NCBI RefSeq assembly: GCF_026013645.1
Contig: NZ_CP110224.1
Coordinates: forward strand, 3,596,001 to 3,660,000
Source: Virgibacillus natechei
GTDB lineage: Bacteria > Bacillota > Bacilli > Bacillales > Amphibacillaceae
Length of the DNA stretch: 64,000 bases
Direction of reading: 5' to 3'
Each line of letters begins with the position of its first letter. Within the stretch, counting starts at the first letter, position 1. Positions 37,760 to 46,578 of the stretch are shown one piece after another. The notes beneath the pieces are model-generated. The model was not told where the DNA came from, made no database searches, and saw only the letters and a program-made list of their open reading frames with translations. The translations under genes and the position numbers were made by a program.

Positions 37760-38371
37760 TTAATTTCCAGCTTTCACACGTGCTGCGATATCTAGGACGC
37801 GTTTTGCTTGATGCTTAACCGCTTCCTGCACATCCTCTGTCATTTTTCCGTCTTCTCCCTGTGTTACGCTTGTTCCGTATGGATTACCACCAGCAGTAGA
37901 AATGGATTCATCCGAGTAACCTGGTGGCACAATGATGGCACCCCAATGCATCATCGATGTGTATAAAGCTAGGATCGTAGCTTCTTGCCCACCATGTGAA
38001 TTTGCTGCAGACGTCATACCACTTACTACTTTGTTCACTGTTTTACCAGATCCCCACAGACCACCCTGCATATCGATAAATTGCTTCATTTGTGCAGGTA
38101 AATTACCAAAACGTGTTGGCATACTAAAGATGATCGCATCAGCCCACTCAAGATCTTCAGAAGTGGCCTCAGGTACAACATCTTTTGTTGCTTCAAAATG
38201 TTCTTTCCATCCCGGGTTTGAGGCGATTGCTTCTTCTGGAGCAAGTTCAGGTGCCCTGACCACTTTTACTTCAGCACCATTTTCCTTCGCACTTTCTTCA
38301 GCCCATTTTGCCATCTGGTGGTTATTACCTGTTGAGCTATAATAAATTACTGCTAACTTCACATCTGCCAT
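37760..38371 (-). CDS. wrbA: NAD(P)H:quinone oxidoreductase WrbA
   Basis: A 203-residue flavodoxin-like FMN enzyme reducing quinones by two electrons. FMN loop VIYYSSTGNNHQMAKW (residues 8-23), PTRFGNLPAQMKQFIDMQGG with GLW, SAANSHGGQEATIL and the GNPYGTS motif are typical. The frame extends to 38434, but ATG 38371 after GAGGAG fits homologues (MADVKLAV). It protects against quinone redox cycling. Confidence 0.92.
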   Translation of the reverse strand: MADVKLAVIYYSSTGNNHQMAKWAEESAKENGAEVKVVRAPELAPEEAIASNPGWKEHFEATKDVVPEATSEDLEWADAIIFSMPTRFGNLPAQMKQFIDMQGGLWGSGKTVNKVVSGMTSAANSHGGQEATILALYTSMMHWGAIIVPPGYSDESISTAGGNPYGTSVTQGEDGKMTEDVQEAVKHQAKRVLDIAARVKAGN

Positions 38372-38460
38372 TATTTTAAACTCCTCTATAGTAATTTTTA
38401 AAAACACTATAATTAAGTTCCCCTGACAGAACATATTTTATTCTATTTAACTTAGGTCAT

Positions 38461-38901
38461 TTATAGAAATAAATCTAACCCTAAATCAGTTGCAATACCA
38501 AAGATAAGGGACCAAACCCCAATACTAATGGTCATCCATACCATAACTTTCATTTTCTGCGTACCTAAAGACATCCCAACAAATGTGGCAATATGTGTTC
38601 CAATTAAAATCGGTCCTAGAAGTGCGAGTCCTGGGAGACCATATTTTTCCCAAATCTTTTTACCGCGCACGGATCGCTGGGAGGGTGTTTTTCCTTTTTT
38701 CTTTGCTCGTTTAGCGTACCATGCCTTTAATTTATCGAACCCGACAGCGATGGGAATCACCGTGATCAAGTTTCCTATAAAAGCTAAAAGTATAACCCAA
38801 AAAGGAGATAAACCACCGATAATACCCAATGGAATAACCAAAGCAATTTCAAACCATGGGATCGCAGCCCCCAGAAACACTAACGCGTATTCGTAAAACA
38901 T
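38461..38901 (-). CDS. Small multidrug export family protein
   Basis: A 146-residue membrane protein with four helices. It matches the COG2426 family, with an N-terminal GAAIPWFEIALVIPLGI motif and a C-terminal YGLPGLALLGPILIGTHIA motif. The two form an inverted repeat resembling DedA/SNARE-associated proteins. GGAGGAGGGG sets the start at ATG 38901. The drug-export label is historical; the substrate is unknown. Confidence 0.85.
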   Translation of the reverse strand: MFYEYALVFLGAAIPWFEIALVIPLGIIGGLSPFWVILLAFIGNLITVIPIAVGFDKLKAWYAKRAKKKGKTPSQRSVRGKKIWEKYGLPGLALLGPILIGTHIATFVGMSLGTQKMKVMVWMTISIGVWSLIFGIATDLGLDLFL

Positions 38902-39064
38902 GATACCCCTCCTCCACATTTGCGCATGATAAAAGGTAAGCAACTACTCTTTATACAGAGGTCACTTACCACATATATTTAATATCCATTACTTCAATTT
39001 TATATCTTTTTTTCTCATAAGTCACTCAACAAACCTTATAGATTGCTGTTTTATCACAGTTTAA

Positions 39065-39165
39065 TGGGCAGGTCGACTATCGGTACGCCTTGGGACTGCG
39101 CGTGAATGCTCGCCCCATCGAAAACATTTGGGATTGCGCGTAATCATCCACCCTTGTGCATTCGA
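39065..39165. repeat. Dispersed TGCGCGTAAATGCTC hairpin repeat, two degenerate units
   Basis: GGGACTGCGCGTGAATGCTC then GCCCCATCGAAAACATTTGG and a second eroded unit. Same family as 50697-50820 and 55437-55515. Confidence 0.6.
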
Positions 39166-39189
39166 AACACCATGGAATGAAGGTTTACA

Positions 39190-39975
39190 TTAATATAAAT
39201 GAGGTACTCGATTTGAAAATATAGGTACAGCCTTTCTAATCTCAGAAACAGTATCGAGCGCAAGTGATTCCACTATTGTTTCCTCTTTTGTTTCACTTCC
39301 AGTCCTTAAAGGATTACCGGTAGGGTCAATAATCATGGAAGATCCTCCAAAGTCCACCCCGTTGTAACTTCCGATACGATTACTTGAAACAACATACATT
39401 TGATTTTCAATCGCACGAGCAACTTGTAATGTCTTCCAATGCTCAATTCTTACTGCCGGCCATTCTGCAACAACATACATAATCTGTGCATCTTGAAGTG
39501 CTAAGCTTCTAGCTAATTCTGGAAAACGAAGATCATAACAAATAATTAGTCCCATTTTCACACCATCTAATTCAAAAGTCGTTACCTTCTCTTGTCCGCC
39601 AGTCAAATAACGGGGTTCATCTAACATCGGAACGAGATGAATTTTGTCATACTCATTCACTACGACGCCCTGGCGATCCACAACAATGGATGTATTATAA
39701 ATGCCTTCTCCTTTATAATTCGCAAATGACCCACCAATTATATTAACATGGTAGGTGATGGCCATATCACTTAGAAACGAAGTAGTAGGTTCAGCGTCCA
39801 CATCGGCAAGCTCCTTTAATTCGGAAAGCGTATACCCTGTCGTCCACATCTCTGGTAGTACGATTACATCAGGTTGCGCTGCTTCCGCTGTTTGCTTTAT
39901 CCATTGCCTAACATTTTCCCTGTTTTTCTTAGGGTCTCCCGCTACAATATCCATTTGATAAACGGCATGTTTCAT
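39190..39975 (-). CDS. Nitrilase-superfamily amidase (omega-amidase-like)
   Basis: A 261-residue carbon-nitrogen hydrolase. The catalytic triad is visible: Glu in VIVLPEMWTTGY (about 42), Lys in YDKIHLVPM (about 110) and Cys in LIICYDLRFPELAR (about 145). Homologues include MtnU/YkrU and omega-amidases that deaminate 2-oxosuccinamate or 2-oxoglutaramate. No methionine salvage genes adjoin, so the substrate is open. Confidence 0.88.
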   Translation of the reverse strand: MKHAVYQMDIVAGDPKKNRENVRQWIKQTAEAAQPDVIVLPEMWTTGYTLSELKELADVDAEPTTSFLSDMAITYHVNIIGGSFANYKGEGIYNTSIVVDRQGVVVNEYDKIHLVPMLDEPRYLTGGQEKVTTFELDGVKMGLIICYDLRFPELARSLALQDAQIMYVVAEWPAVRIEHWKTLQVARAIENQMYVVSSNRIGSYNGVDFGGSSMIIDPTGNPLRTGSETKEETIVESLALDTVSEIRKAVPIFSNRVPHLY

Positions 39976-40147
39976 ATTACGTCCCCCTCCAATTAACAGT
40001 TTTTCACTCGGTTACCGAATCAACCGTACACGCAGCTTATACTTTTACAAATAAATGCTTCTTGGTTTATTGTACTCCTTTTAGCCTCTCATGTAATCCA
40101 TTATTAAGTTATATTCCGAATTTAGCGAGTAAAGAATTAAATTTGCA

Positions 40148-40594
40148 GAACAAAAGCGCAAGCGCCCGTTTAGCAACGTACAAACTGCGCCCGCGCATCG
40201 CGGGTGGTTCAACGTTGCCACGCAAAGTGGCGGTTTTAGTTGAACTTCCACCCCGAAATGAGATTAGATGAACTTGACTTATCTCCAATAATGGAGAAAG
40301 TCAAAGTGAATCTTATGCTTGGAAAGCGAAAAGGAAACATGCCCCTTCATAGGGGTATGCCGACGCCTGAGCGCAAGCCCGGTTTTAGTCGGCCTTCCTT
40401 AAGCCTAGTGAGTAGATGTTGACTTTCACCACAAGGGTATAAGTGCGACTAAGCCTCTGGCGGAGCCAATCGGCAAGTCTTCTTTATCGTAGTGGAGGAG
40501 TGTGAAGTTTGATAGTTGCTGGGCGCTGGAGCTGGACGTGGATATTTCGGTAACTAAGTTATCCACAACATTTAAATTCTATAGTTTCCTATGC
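40148..40594. repeat. Dispersed structured repeat GCGCAAGCGCC family, copy B (longest)
   Basis: Starts GAACAAAAGCGCAAGCGCCC and ends ATTCTATAGTTTCCTATGC; 447 bases. It has the same closing stem (AGCGCCC..AGCAAC with GTTGCTGGGCGCT) as copy A but an insert of about 240 bases rich in GC hairpins, part of which (TTGACTTTCACCACAAGGGT) is shared with copy C. It fills the gap between the amidase and a gene fragment. Confidence 0.8.
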
Positions 40595-40595
40595 C

Positions 40596-40682
40596 ATTAG
40601 AAAACTTGGCATTTACCAAGCCGTTCGGTTAATGCCTTATCTGCAAAAAAAAGAGTAGACTATCATTAGCCCACTCTACCTG
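40596..40682. terminator. TTGGCATT repeat followed by a terminator
   Basis: 40596-40640 is a copy of the TTGGCATT hairpin repeat. 40650-40682 is a terminator on the minus strand (AGAGTGGGCTA, loop, TAGTCTACTCT then T8) for the fragment at 40685. Confidence 0.65.
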
Positions 40683-40684
40683 TT

Positions 40685-40885
40685 CTATTTGTCTTTAGCG
40701 TTATGCTGATGAAGTGGAGGATGTACCAACCAACCTTTATCTTTGTTAAGTTGAAGAAACTTGCCACCAAGTGTTGCACACTGTGTGTGGAATTGCCCGA
40801 ACATCATAATAATATCTTCCCGAATGGATTCCCCCATCATTACATTGTAAATTTTACCTAACATTTTTTGTGAACATTTGCACAT
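40685..40885 (-). pseudogene. C-terminal fragment of a DUF3231-type protein
   Basis: About 60 codons (MFGQFHTQCATLGGKFLQLN then GWLVHPPLH) look like the end of DUF3231 proteins, which are normally over 300 residues. No ribosome site precedes any ATG here. Either a truncated gene or a small derived ORF; the former is likelier. Confidence 0.45.
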
Positions 40886-41005
40886 AAGGGAATATAAAAG
40901 ATTTCACAGCTTTTGGTAGTTTAATCGACAAATATTTGATACTCTTTAATGTGAGGAATAAAGAGAGCGTTTTACATATATTGATTAAGCACTGGGGGTT
41001 ATTAT

Positions 41006-42067
41006 GTGAAAAGACTAGTCGTTTTAGGCGGAGGATATGGCGGAATTAACGCTATTTTAGGTTTATTGGACCATCAGTTACCTGAAGATGTACATATAAC
41101 AATAGTTGATCGAAATCCATACCACTCATTAAAAACAGAATTCTTCACGATTGCTGCAGGTACTTCTGCGGAGAAAGATGTCCGTATTGAATTTCCTAAA
41201 GATAACCGTGTTCACTATGAGTATGGCGAAATCACAAAAATTGATTCTGAAAATCAACAAATTATACTTACTGCCAAAAAAGATCCAATCCCATACGATT
41301 ACTTACTAATTGGGTTAGGATGTGAAGATAATTATCACGGAGTAGAAGGGGCAGCAGAATTCACAGAAAGTGTTCAAACATTTGCTAAAGCAAGAAAAAC
41401 CGGACTAGCAGTTGGAAATTTAAAGGCGTATGGAAAAGTTACTATTGTTGGTGCCGGTCTAAGCGGAATTGAAGTTGCTTCTGAAATAAGAGAGAGTAGA
41501 CCAGACTTGAACATTAGAATACTCGATCGCGGATCATCTGTGTTGAAAGCGTTTGATACGAAGATTCAGGAGTATGTGGCCGAATGGTTTGTCAAGAATG
41601 ATGTCGACGTATTGCACCACTCTATTGTGGAATATGTGGAGAAAGAGGGCGTATGTAATAAAGGTGTATGCTATATGGATGACGTTACCATTTGGACAGC
41701 AGGTGTACGCCCCAATTATTTAGTTCGGGAGTTACCATTTGAAAAGGATGATCAGGAAAAAATCATTGTAAATGACTTTTACCAAGTTCCTGAACAACCA
41801 AATGTGTATGTAGTTGGCGATTGTGTATCCTCCATTCATTCTCCAAGTGCCCAACTCGCGGGTCAACAAGGCGAACAAATTGCTGACGTATTATTGGCTG
41901 TATTGAAAGATAAAGAACCTTCGAAGCCGAAAGAAATAAAGCTTAGAGGAACGCTTGGATCTCTAGGAAAATCAGATGGATTTGGCAACATGATGCAAAA
42001 ATCTGTAACAGGATACCTACCTAGACTCGCCAAATCGGGAGTACTGTGGTTGAATAAACGGCATTAG
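41006..42067 (+). CDS. yutJ: NADH dehydrogenase-like flavoprotein YutJ
   Basis: A 353-residue NDH-2-like oxidoreductase. FAD-binding VVLGGGYGGINAI (residues 5-17), NAD-binding VTIVGAGLSGIEVASE (about 143-158) and the second FAD motif NVYVVGDC (about 266) are in order. It is shorter than NDH-2 and lacks its C-terminal amphipathic membrane anchor, as in YutJ. Start is GTG behind GGGGG; that GTG overlaps an ATG-TGA start-stop, which may damp initiation. Confidence 0.88.
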   Translation: MKRLVVLGGGYGGINAILGLLDHQLPEDVHITIVDRNPYHSLKTEFFTIAAGTSAEKDVRIEFPKDNRVHYEYGEITKIDSENQQIILTAKKDPIPYDYLLIGLGCEDNYHGVEGAAEFTESVQTFAKARKTGLAVGNLKAYGKVTIVGAGLSGIEVASEIRESRPDLNIRILDRGSSVLKAFDTKIQEYVAEWFVKNDVDVLHHSIVEYVEKEGVCNKGVCYMDDVTIWTAGVRPNYLVRELPFEKDDQEKIIVNDFYQVPEQPNVYVVGDCVSSIHSPSAQLAGQQGEQIADVLLAVLKDKEPSKPKEIKLRGTLGSLGKSDGFGNMMQKSVTGYLPRLAKSGVLWLNKRH

Positions 42068-42086
42068 GAGAAATAGTATTAGATAA

Positions 42087-42127
42087 GAAGAGCCATGATC
42101 TCAAGTGAGATTGTGGCTCTTTTAAAA
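42087..42127 (+). terminator. yutJ terminator
   Basis: AAGAGCCATGATCTC-AAGT-GAGATTGTGGCTCTT followed by TTAAAA. Confidence 0.85.
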
Positions 42128-42219
42128 TTTACATAAAATTAACCTGCTCTTAGTACTCCGTTAATCAAAATATTGTACACTGTAATTAGAAATTAACACA
42201 GCTTATCCGGAGGTGTACC

Positions 42220-42279
42220 ATGCGATTGCTTGCTAAAGTAAGTGTTTGTCTTGGAGCTGTCCTTTTATATATGTTCTAA
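42220..42279 (+). CDS. Candidate 19-residue hydrophobic peptide
   Basis: CCGGAGGTGTACC precedes ATG, an excellent ribosome site. The product, MRLLAKVSVCLGAVLLYMF, is one membrane-spanning helix with a basic start and one Cys. It lies between terminators in an otherwise empty 330-base gap. Could be a small membrane peptide, or the start of a lost gene. Confidence 0.4.
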   Translation: MRLLAKVSVCLGAVLLYMF

Positions 42280-42398
42280 CTAGAATGATGACAATTGAAT
42301 GATTCTATAATACCCTTAGGGCTCTTGAATGGTAAACAAGCACCCTCCCCCTAATTTGACAAATTATGGCCAAATCCTAGCGGTGCCTGTCACTGTTC

Positions 42399-43109
42399 CT
42401 ATTTATCAAATGGAAATAGTTGTTGTTTTTTTGCCTGTTCTGCGTGATCTGTGATTATTTCATCAAAAATTTCTTGTTTATCTTTATCTTTTGTATTGAT
42501 ACGTAATTGTTCAGCGGATTGAATCAGTTTCACTTCTTGGATTTCTTTATGAACGTCACGCAGTTCTCTATCCTCTGTTTCAATTCCCAATATTGTTGCT
42601 TCGTGCTTGACTGATGTTTCAAAAACTTCTTTGCTAATTGTTTCAATATCTTTTCCTTCAGTCGATATACCTAATTCATCCGCTCGTTGATGTACCCTTG
42701 CTTCCTGGACTTCTTTAGCCAACTCTTCTGGCTCTTTCCCATCCGTGCCGATACGCATTTCTTCGGCCTTTTCCATAACTTTTCGATGATGTATTTCTTT
42801 TGCAAGCTCTTTGAACTCTTTCCCCTCTGTTTCAATCCCCAATTCTGCTGCCGCTTGGTTTATGCTAGCTTCCGACACTTCTTTTCTTAAGGTCTCTGCA
42901 TCTTTTCCTTCTGCTTCAACACCAAGTTCCTCTGCTTTATACTTTAGAAATGCCTCACTTTTGAAAAAGTCGGCCTTCCCATGAGCCTTCTTATGATCCT
43001 TCTCTTCTGACTTCCATACCTCATCATGGGAATCAGCGGAAACCGAATCCTGCCACATAATTCCGAGTGATAGCACCATTGCAACCAGTATTAATAAACC
43101 CTTTTTCAT
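42399..43109 (-). CDS. Secreted protein of six 28-residue repeats
   Basis: A 236-residue protein with a signal peptide (MKKGLLILVAMVLSLGIMW, cleavage near VSA-DS). From about residue 59 there are six tandem 28-residue units of the form A-x-x-L-G-I-x-T-E-G-K-[DE]-x-x-x-L-x-K-E-V, e.g. AAELGIETEGKEFKELAKEI. Each is probably a helix-loop-helix, giving a charged solenoid outside the cell. A Lys/Glu-rich composition suits a salt-adapted secreted protein. No catalytic motif. Function unknown. Confidence 0.75.
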   Translation of the reverse strand: MKKGLLILVAMVLSLGIMWQDSVSADSHDEVWKSEEKDHKKAHGKADFFKSEAFLKYKAEELGVEAEGKDAETLRKEVSEASINQAAAELGIETEGKEFKELAKEIHHRKVMEKAEEMRIGTDGKEPEELAKEVQEARVHQRADELGISTEGKDIETISKEVFETSVKHEATILGIETEDRELRDVHKEIQEVKLIQSAEQLRINTKDKDKQEIFDEIITDHAEQAKKQQLFPFDK

Positions 43110-43329
43110 CTGTAACCATCCTTCCCGTTGTGAAAATCACTTTAGTTCATAGCATTTCCAATCATGGCTAAGAAATGAATAAAAAATGAAAAAGAGTAGG
43201 ATTTTATTCAAAAAAAGCGCTCCAAAAAAACTTCTAAATCTGGCCTTGCAATATAGGGCGCTATTCCCTTATTCAAGAATTTGCGTCCGTATCTTGAATA
43301 GTCTCATTCTGCTATTAGCTGAAGTCCTT

Positions 43330-43743
43330 CTAATCAAATAAGTCCTTAATCTTATTAATGTCTTTTTCGCTTAATTGTTTATTCAGCGTGTTATTAAGCA
43401 ACGACAACATTTCTTCTGCTAGTCGTTCCCCTTCTTCTGAAAGTAAAACATCAACGGAGCGCTTATCCTTCTCATCGGTCGTACGCTCGATCAATGACTC
43501 TCCTCGATATTTTTCCATCCTTGATACTAGTCGAGACAATGCGCTATGACTCAGACCGACCTTTGGGAGCAGATCTGATAAACGCATTTTCTTTTCGTCC
43601 GTTTGTGCAAGGAAGTATAACAAATAAAATTCATTAATGCCCAATTGAAATTGATGATGTAACGTATAGTCCATGGCTTTCAATAGGCGATCATGATATT
43701 TCGTAAGGTTAATCCAGGTTGCAAACAACTCATTATCGTTCAT
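43330..43743 (-). CDS. MarR-family transcriptional regulator
   Basis: A 137-residue winged-helix regulator: LSDLLPKVGLSHSALSRLVS (recognition helix), the wing LIERTTDEKDKRSVDVLLSEEG and a terminal helix. AAAGGG before ATG 43743 decides the start. It is divergent from namA, and the shared gap holds two ATGYATGCRCAAGCAAATA repeats, so it probably controls namA and itself in response to quinones or other electrophiles, as MarR/DUF24 regulators often do. Confidence 0.88.
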   Translation of the reverse strand: MNDNELFATWINLTKYHDRLLKAMDYTLHHQFQLGINEFYLLYFLAQTDEKKMRLSDLLPKVGLSHSALSRLVSRMEKYRGESLIERTTDEKDKRSVDVLLSEEGERLAEEMLSLLNNTLNKQLSEKDINKIKDLFD

Positions 43744-43800
43744 ATTTATAACCCTTTCCGATTCAATGTATTGACACAATTATAGCATACCGTTTAATAT

Positions 43801-43885
43801 ATGTATGCGCAAGCAAATAAATGAATCAGTGTTAAAGTGTATGCACTATCCTTAATTTTATTTTATATGCATGCACAAGCAAATA
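43801..43885. promoter_or_regulatory. Operator repeats of the MarR-namA intergenic region
   Basis: ATGTATGCGCAAGCAAATA (43801-43819) and ATGCATGCACAAGCAAATA (43867-43885): two direct repeats 66 bases apart, each close to one of the divergent genes. Likely MarR binding sites. Confidence 0.55.
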
Positions 43886-43901
43886 GCCAGGAGGTATTAC
43901 A

Positions 43902-44948
43902 ATGAATAATTTATTCACCCCCTATTCCATCAAAAATTTAGAGTTAAAAAACCGCATCGTCATGTCACCGATGTGCCAGTATTCCGTTGACAAAGAAGAT
44001 GGCGCTCCAAACGATTGGCATTTCGTACACTATATTTCTAGAGCTGTCGGTGGAACAGGGTTAATTATCATGGAAATGACGAGTGTAACACCCGAGGGTC
44101 GAATTACGAATGGTGACCTGGGCCTTTGGTCAGATCACCAAATTCCAGAATATCAACGAATCATCAATGAGATTCACAAACACAGCGCTAAGGTCGGCAT
44201 TCAAATTGCACATGCGGGACGCAAGGCTGAAGATGCTGCCCAACCTGTTGGTGCTTCCGACATTCCTGTAGAGGTTCTGCCGGAAGAAACGATGAATGGT
44301 GAACTTAAATCTCCAAGAGCTTTAACAAAACAAGAAGTTCAAGAAACTGTTCAACAGTTTAAGGAAGCTACGGAACGAGCCGTTAAAGCAGGGTTTGACA
44401 CGATTGAGTTACACGGTGCTCACGGTTATCTATTGCATCAATTTATGTCACCAAGCAGCAACAACCGCGCCGATGAATATGGAAAAGACTTAGCACTTTT
44501 TGGAGAAGAAGTCGTTAGAGCAGTTAAAAGTGTGATGCCTAAAGCGATGCCTCTCATTATGCGGATGTCTGCAATTGAATACGTGGACGATGGCTATGAT
44601 TTATCGCATTCGATAAAAATGGCTAACCGTTTTAAAGAAGCAGGCGTGGATCTTTTCCATGTATCCAGTGGTGGTGAAGGTCCTCCAGGAAAAAGCAAAC
44701 CGAAAAATACCCCGGGGTATCAAGTACCTTTCGCACGTGAATTTAAAGAGAAACTAGGTCTTCCGGTCATTGCCGTTGGAAAATTAAGCGATCCTGCCCT
44801 TGCAGAAGCAACGATCTCCAATGGAGATGCTGAACTTGTAGCTATTGCACGAGGCATGCTCAATGATCCTTACTGGGGATTACACGCAGAAAAAACATTA
44901 ACTCGTAAAGTAAATCCTCCTTTTCAATACGCAAGGGGAATACGATAA
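43902..44948 (+). CDS. namA: Old yellow enzyme NADPH dehydrogenase NamA (YqjM)
   Basis: A 348-residue FMN TIM-barrel ene-reductase acting on alpha,beta-unsaturated carbonyls, nitro compounds and quinones. YqjM-clade marks: MSPMCQYSV with Cys and Tyr (residues 23-31), IQIAHAGRKA, ELHGAHGYLLHQF with the substrate-binding His pair, and a C-terminal FQYARGIR. AGGAGG precedes the ATG. It is divergent from a MarR regulator. Confidence 0.93.
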   Translation: MNNLFTPYSIKNLELKNRIVMSPMCQYSVDKEDGAPNDWHFVHYISRAVGGTGLIIMEMTSVTPEGRITNGDLGLWSDHQIPEYQRIINEIHKHSAKVGIQIAHAGRKAEDAAQPVGASDIPVEVLPEETMNGELKSPRALTKQEVQETVQQFKEATERAVKAGFDTIELHGAHGYLLHQFMSPSSNNRADEYGKDLALFGEEVVRAVKSVMPKAMPLIMRMSAIEYVDDGYDLSHSIKMANRFKEAGVDLFHVSSGGEGPPGKSKPKNTPGYQVPFAREFKEKLGLPVIAVGKLSDPALAEATISNGDAELVAIARGMLNDPYWGLHAEKTLTRKVNPPFQYARGIR

Positions 44949-44980
44949 AAAGGGCTTCCCTAATGTAAGCCTTTTTTATT
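44948..44980 (+). terminator. namA terminator
   Basis: AAAAGGGCTT, loop CCCTAATGT, AAGCC then TTTTTT. Confidence 0.75.
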
Positions 44981-45172
44981 AAACCAATTTACATAGCCCT
45001 CATTAAACGTGCTTTGGTTTATTTTCTTCTACGGAAACATTTAGTTTGATCTTGCTCTTCAATTATCGTGGCCCTATTGCGGCACATATTTATTCGGTTA
45101 TCGCGCCCGATCGTATTGCTTAACTAATTCCAATTTTTAATATTTTGACGGCATCATTAATGTTGCTAAACA

Positions 45173-45799
45173 TCAAAAAGTAATTTTATTTTCTGTTCCT
45201 AAAAGCAGCCTTTGTATATTTTCCATATGTCTAAAAAGAACCATAAGTGCCATTAGACAGGCAAATATATTAAAATATAAGGTATGCCCAAAAACAGGAA
45301 TAAATGAAATAGCCACAATAAGCATTGTAGCACATATGGTGCCTAAAGAAACATAACGTGTTAAAGCTACTATTATCACAAAAAAGCCAAGGCATAAAAG
45401 GGCTATAACCCAGTCAATCATAAACAGCACAGCCACTGCTGTCAGTGCTCCCTTTCCCCCTTTAAACCTAAAATATACCGGCCAGTTATGCCCTATAACC
45501 GCTCCTGCTCCTGCCACTAAAAGGCTTACGGAATCCACCGCCCCTCCCGAATAAAAGTAAACGCCAAGTAACAAGCCTATATAACAAGCGATCATCCCTT
45601 TTAATATATCTCCCACAAGAACAAATACCGCAGCAGATTTCCCAAGCACCCTTAAAGTATTGGTAAGCCCGGCGCTTTTGCTTCCGTGGCATCTTATGTC
45701 CTTACCGCATATTTTCCCTACAATCACTGCTGTATTAAGGCTACCTAAAAGGTAGCCCACAGCTAAGGCTGCAAAAAGCTTTAAAATATCAATCATCAC
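45173..45799 (-). CDS. plsY: PlsY-like glycerol-3-phosphate acyltransferase
   Basis: A 208-residue membrane enzyme that transfers acyl groups from acyl-phosphate to glycerol-3-phosphate. Three cytosolic motifs are recognisable: GSKSAGLTNTLRVLG (motif 1, usually GSGNPGATN), GHNWPVYFRFKGGKGA (motif 2) and a last HMENIQRLLLGTENKI. The deviating motif 1 and a GC-richer gene suggest a paralogue, perhaps acquired, beside a housekeeping plsY elsewhere. GGGAGA precedes the ATG. Confidence 0.85.
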   Translation of the reverse strand: MMIDILKLFAALAVGYLLGSLNTAVIVGKICGKDIRCHGSKSAGLTNTLRVLGKSAAVFVLVGDILKGMIACYIGLLLGVYFYSGGAVDSVSLLVAGAGAVIGHNWPVYFRFKGGKGALTAVAVLFMIDWVIALLCLGFFVIIVALTRYVSLGTICATMLIVAISFIPVFGHTLYFNIFACLMALMVLFRHMENIQRLLLGTENKITF

Positions 45800-45807
45800 T
45801 TTTCTCC

Positions 45808-45891
45808 CTAGGAGTTATTAATTTTACTTTCATTTACTTCTTCATCCAAATAAAATCTTAGAAACACAGACGATCGAGTTTCATCTTTCAT
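45808..45891 (-). CDS. Possible 27-codon coupled ORF
   Basis: ATG overlaps the stop of the 115-residue gene (ATGA) and encodes MKDETRSSVFLRFYLDEEVN and seven more residues. Its end supplies the plsY ribosome site. Coupling suggests it is translated, perhaps only as a link; it could also be a remnant. Confidence 0.35.
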   Translation of the reverse strand: MKDETRSSVFLRFYLDEEVNESKINNS

Positions 45892-46235
45892 TTCATAACC
45901 CCGTGAATGTGTTTTCTATAAATGTAGAGTGACGAGATTGCTCCAACTAATATTGAGATTATAATAGGCAAAAACATATACTGTCTATAAAATTCCGATT
46001 CACTTGGTACAAAGAGAAGAAAAAAGACAAGTGAAAACAATAATGAATAGAACATATGTTCTCCGACACGAGATTTAAGCAACAATGTATGATCATCGCC
46101 ATTTCGTATCTTCTTCATATATATTCCATAAATAATCAATGAACCTAAGCCCACTATTGTCCCGATCACGATGAATAAAATAAAATTCTCGGAGCTATGT
46201 GCCAGGAAATCATCCATTCGGTTAAATATAAACAT
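45888..46235 (-). CDS. 115-residue membrane protein
   Basis: Three transmembrane helices (residues 17-40, 62-80, 86-106) with basic loops KKIRNG and YRKHIHG. AAGGATGG precedes the ATG. It is probably co-transcribed with the plsY-like gene. Family unknown. Confidence 0.6.
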   Translation of the reverse strand: MFIFNRMDDFLAHSSENFILFIVIGTIVGLGSLIIYGIYMKKIRNGDDHTLLLKSRVGEHMFYSLLFSLVFFLLFVPSESEFYRQYMFLPIIISILVGAISSLYIYRKHIHGVMK

Positions 46236-46299
46236 AAAAATCCATCCTTATTATTTTATATCCTTCGTACACTTTCTGTTTATCAAAATGTCACACTTG

Positions 46300-46521
46300 C
46301 TACAAAAGTGGTTGGAGAAACCCATCAAATATTTTTTGGTAACCAAAGGGCAAAATTGAAGTTACCAATAAACCTATTAAAATAGAAGAGGTTACCAAAA
46401 CTCTACGTTTTCGAGGCGTTATTTCTTCTCTTTTATAGGCGATGTTTAATACTTTGATCATAGAATACACCGTGATAAAAATTATGATAGCTGAAAATAT
46501 ACTAATTAAAATTACGTCCAT
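46300..46521 (-). CDS. 73-residue membrane protein
   Basis: Two helices: IFSAIIIFITVYSMIKVLNI and VLVTSSILIGLLVTSILPFG. AGGGG with 7-base spacing picks ATG 46521 (MDVILIS) over the longer form. Function unknown. Confidence 0.55.
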   Translation of the reverse strand: MDVILISIFSAIIIFITVYSMIKVLNIAYKREEITPRKRRVLVTSSILIGLLVTSILPFGYQKIFDGFLQPLL

Positions 46522-46578
46522 TTCCGAACCCCTTTCACCCAATCATGTAACTTACCTACAATTAAGCACAGGAAGGGT

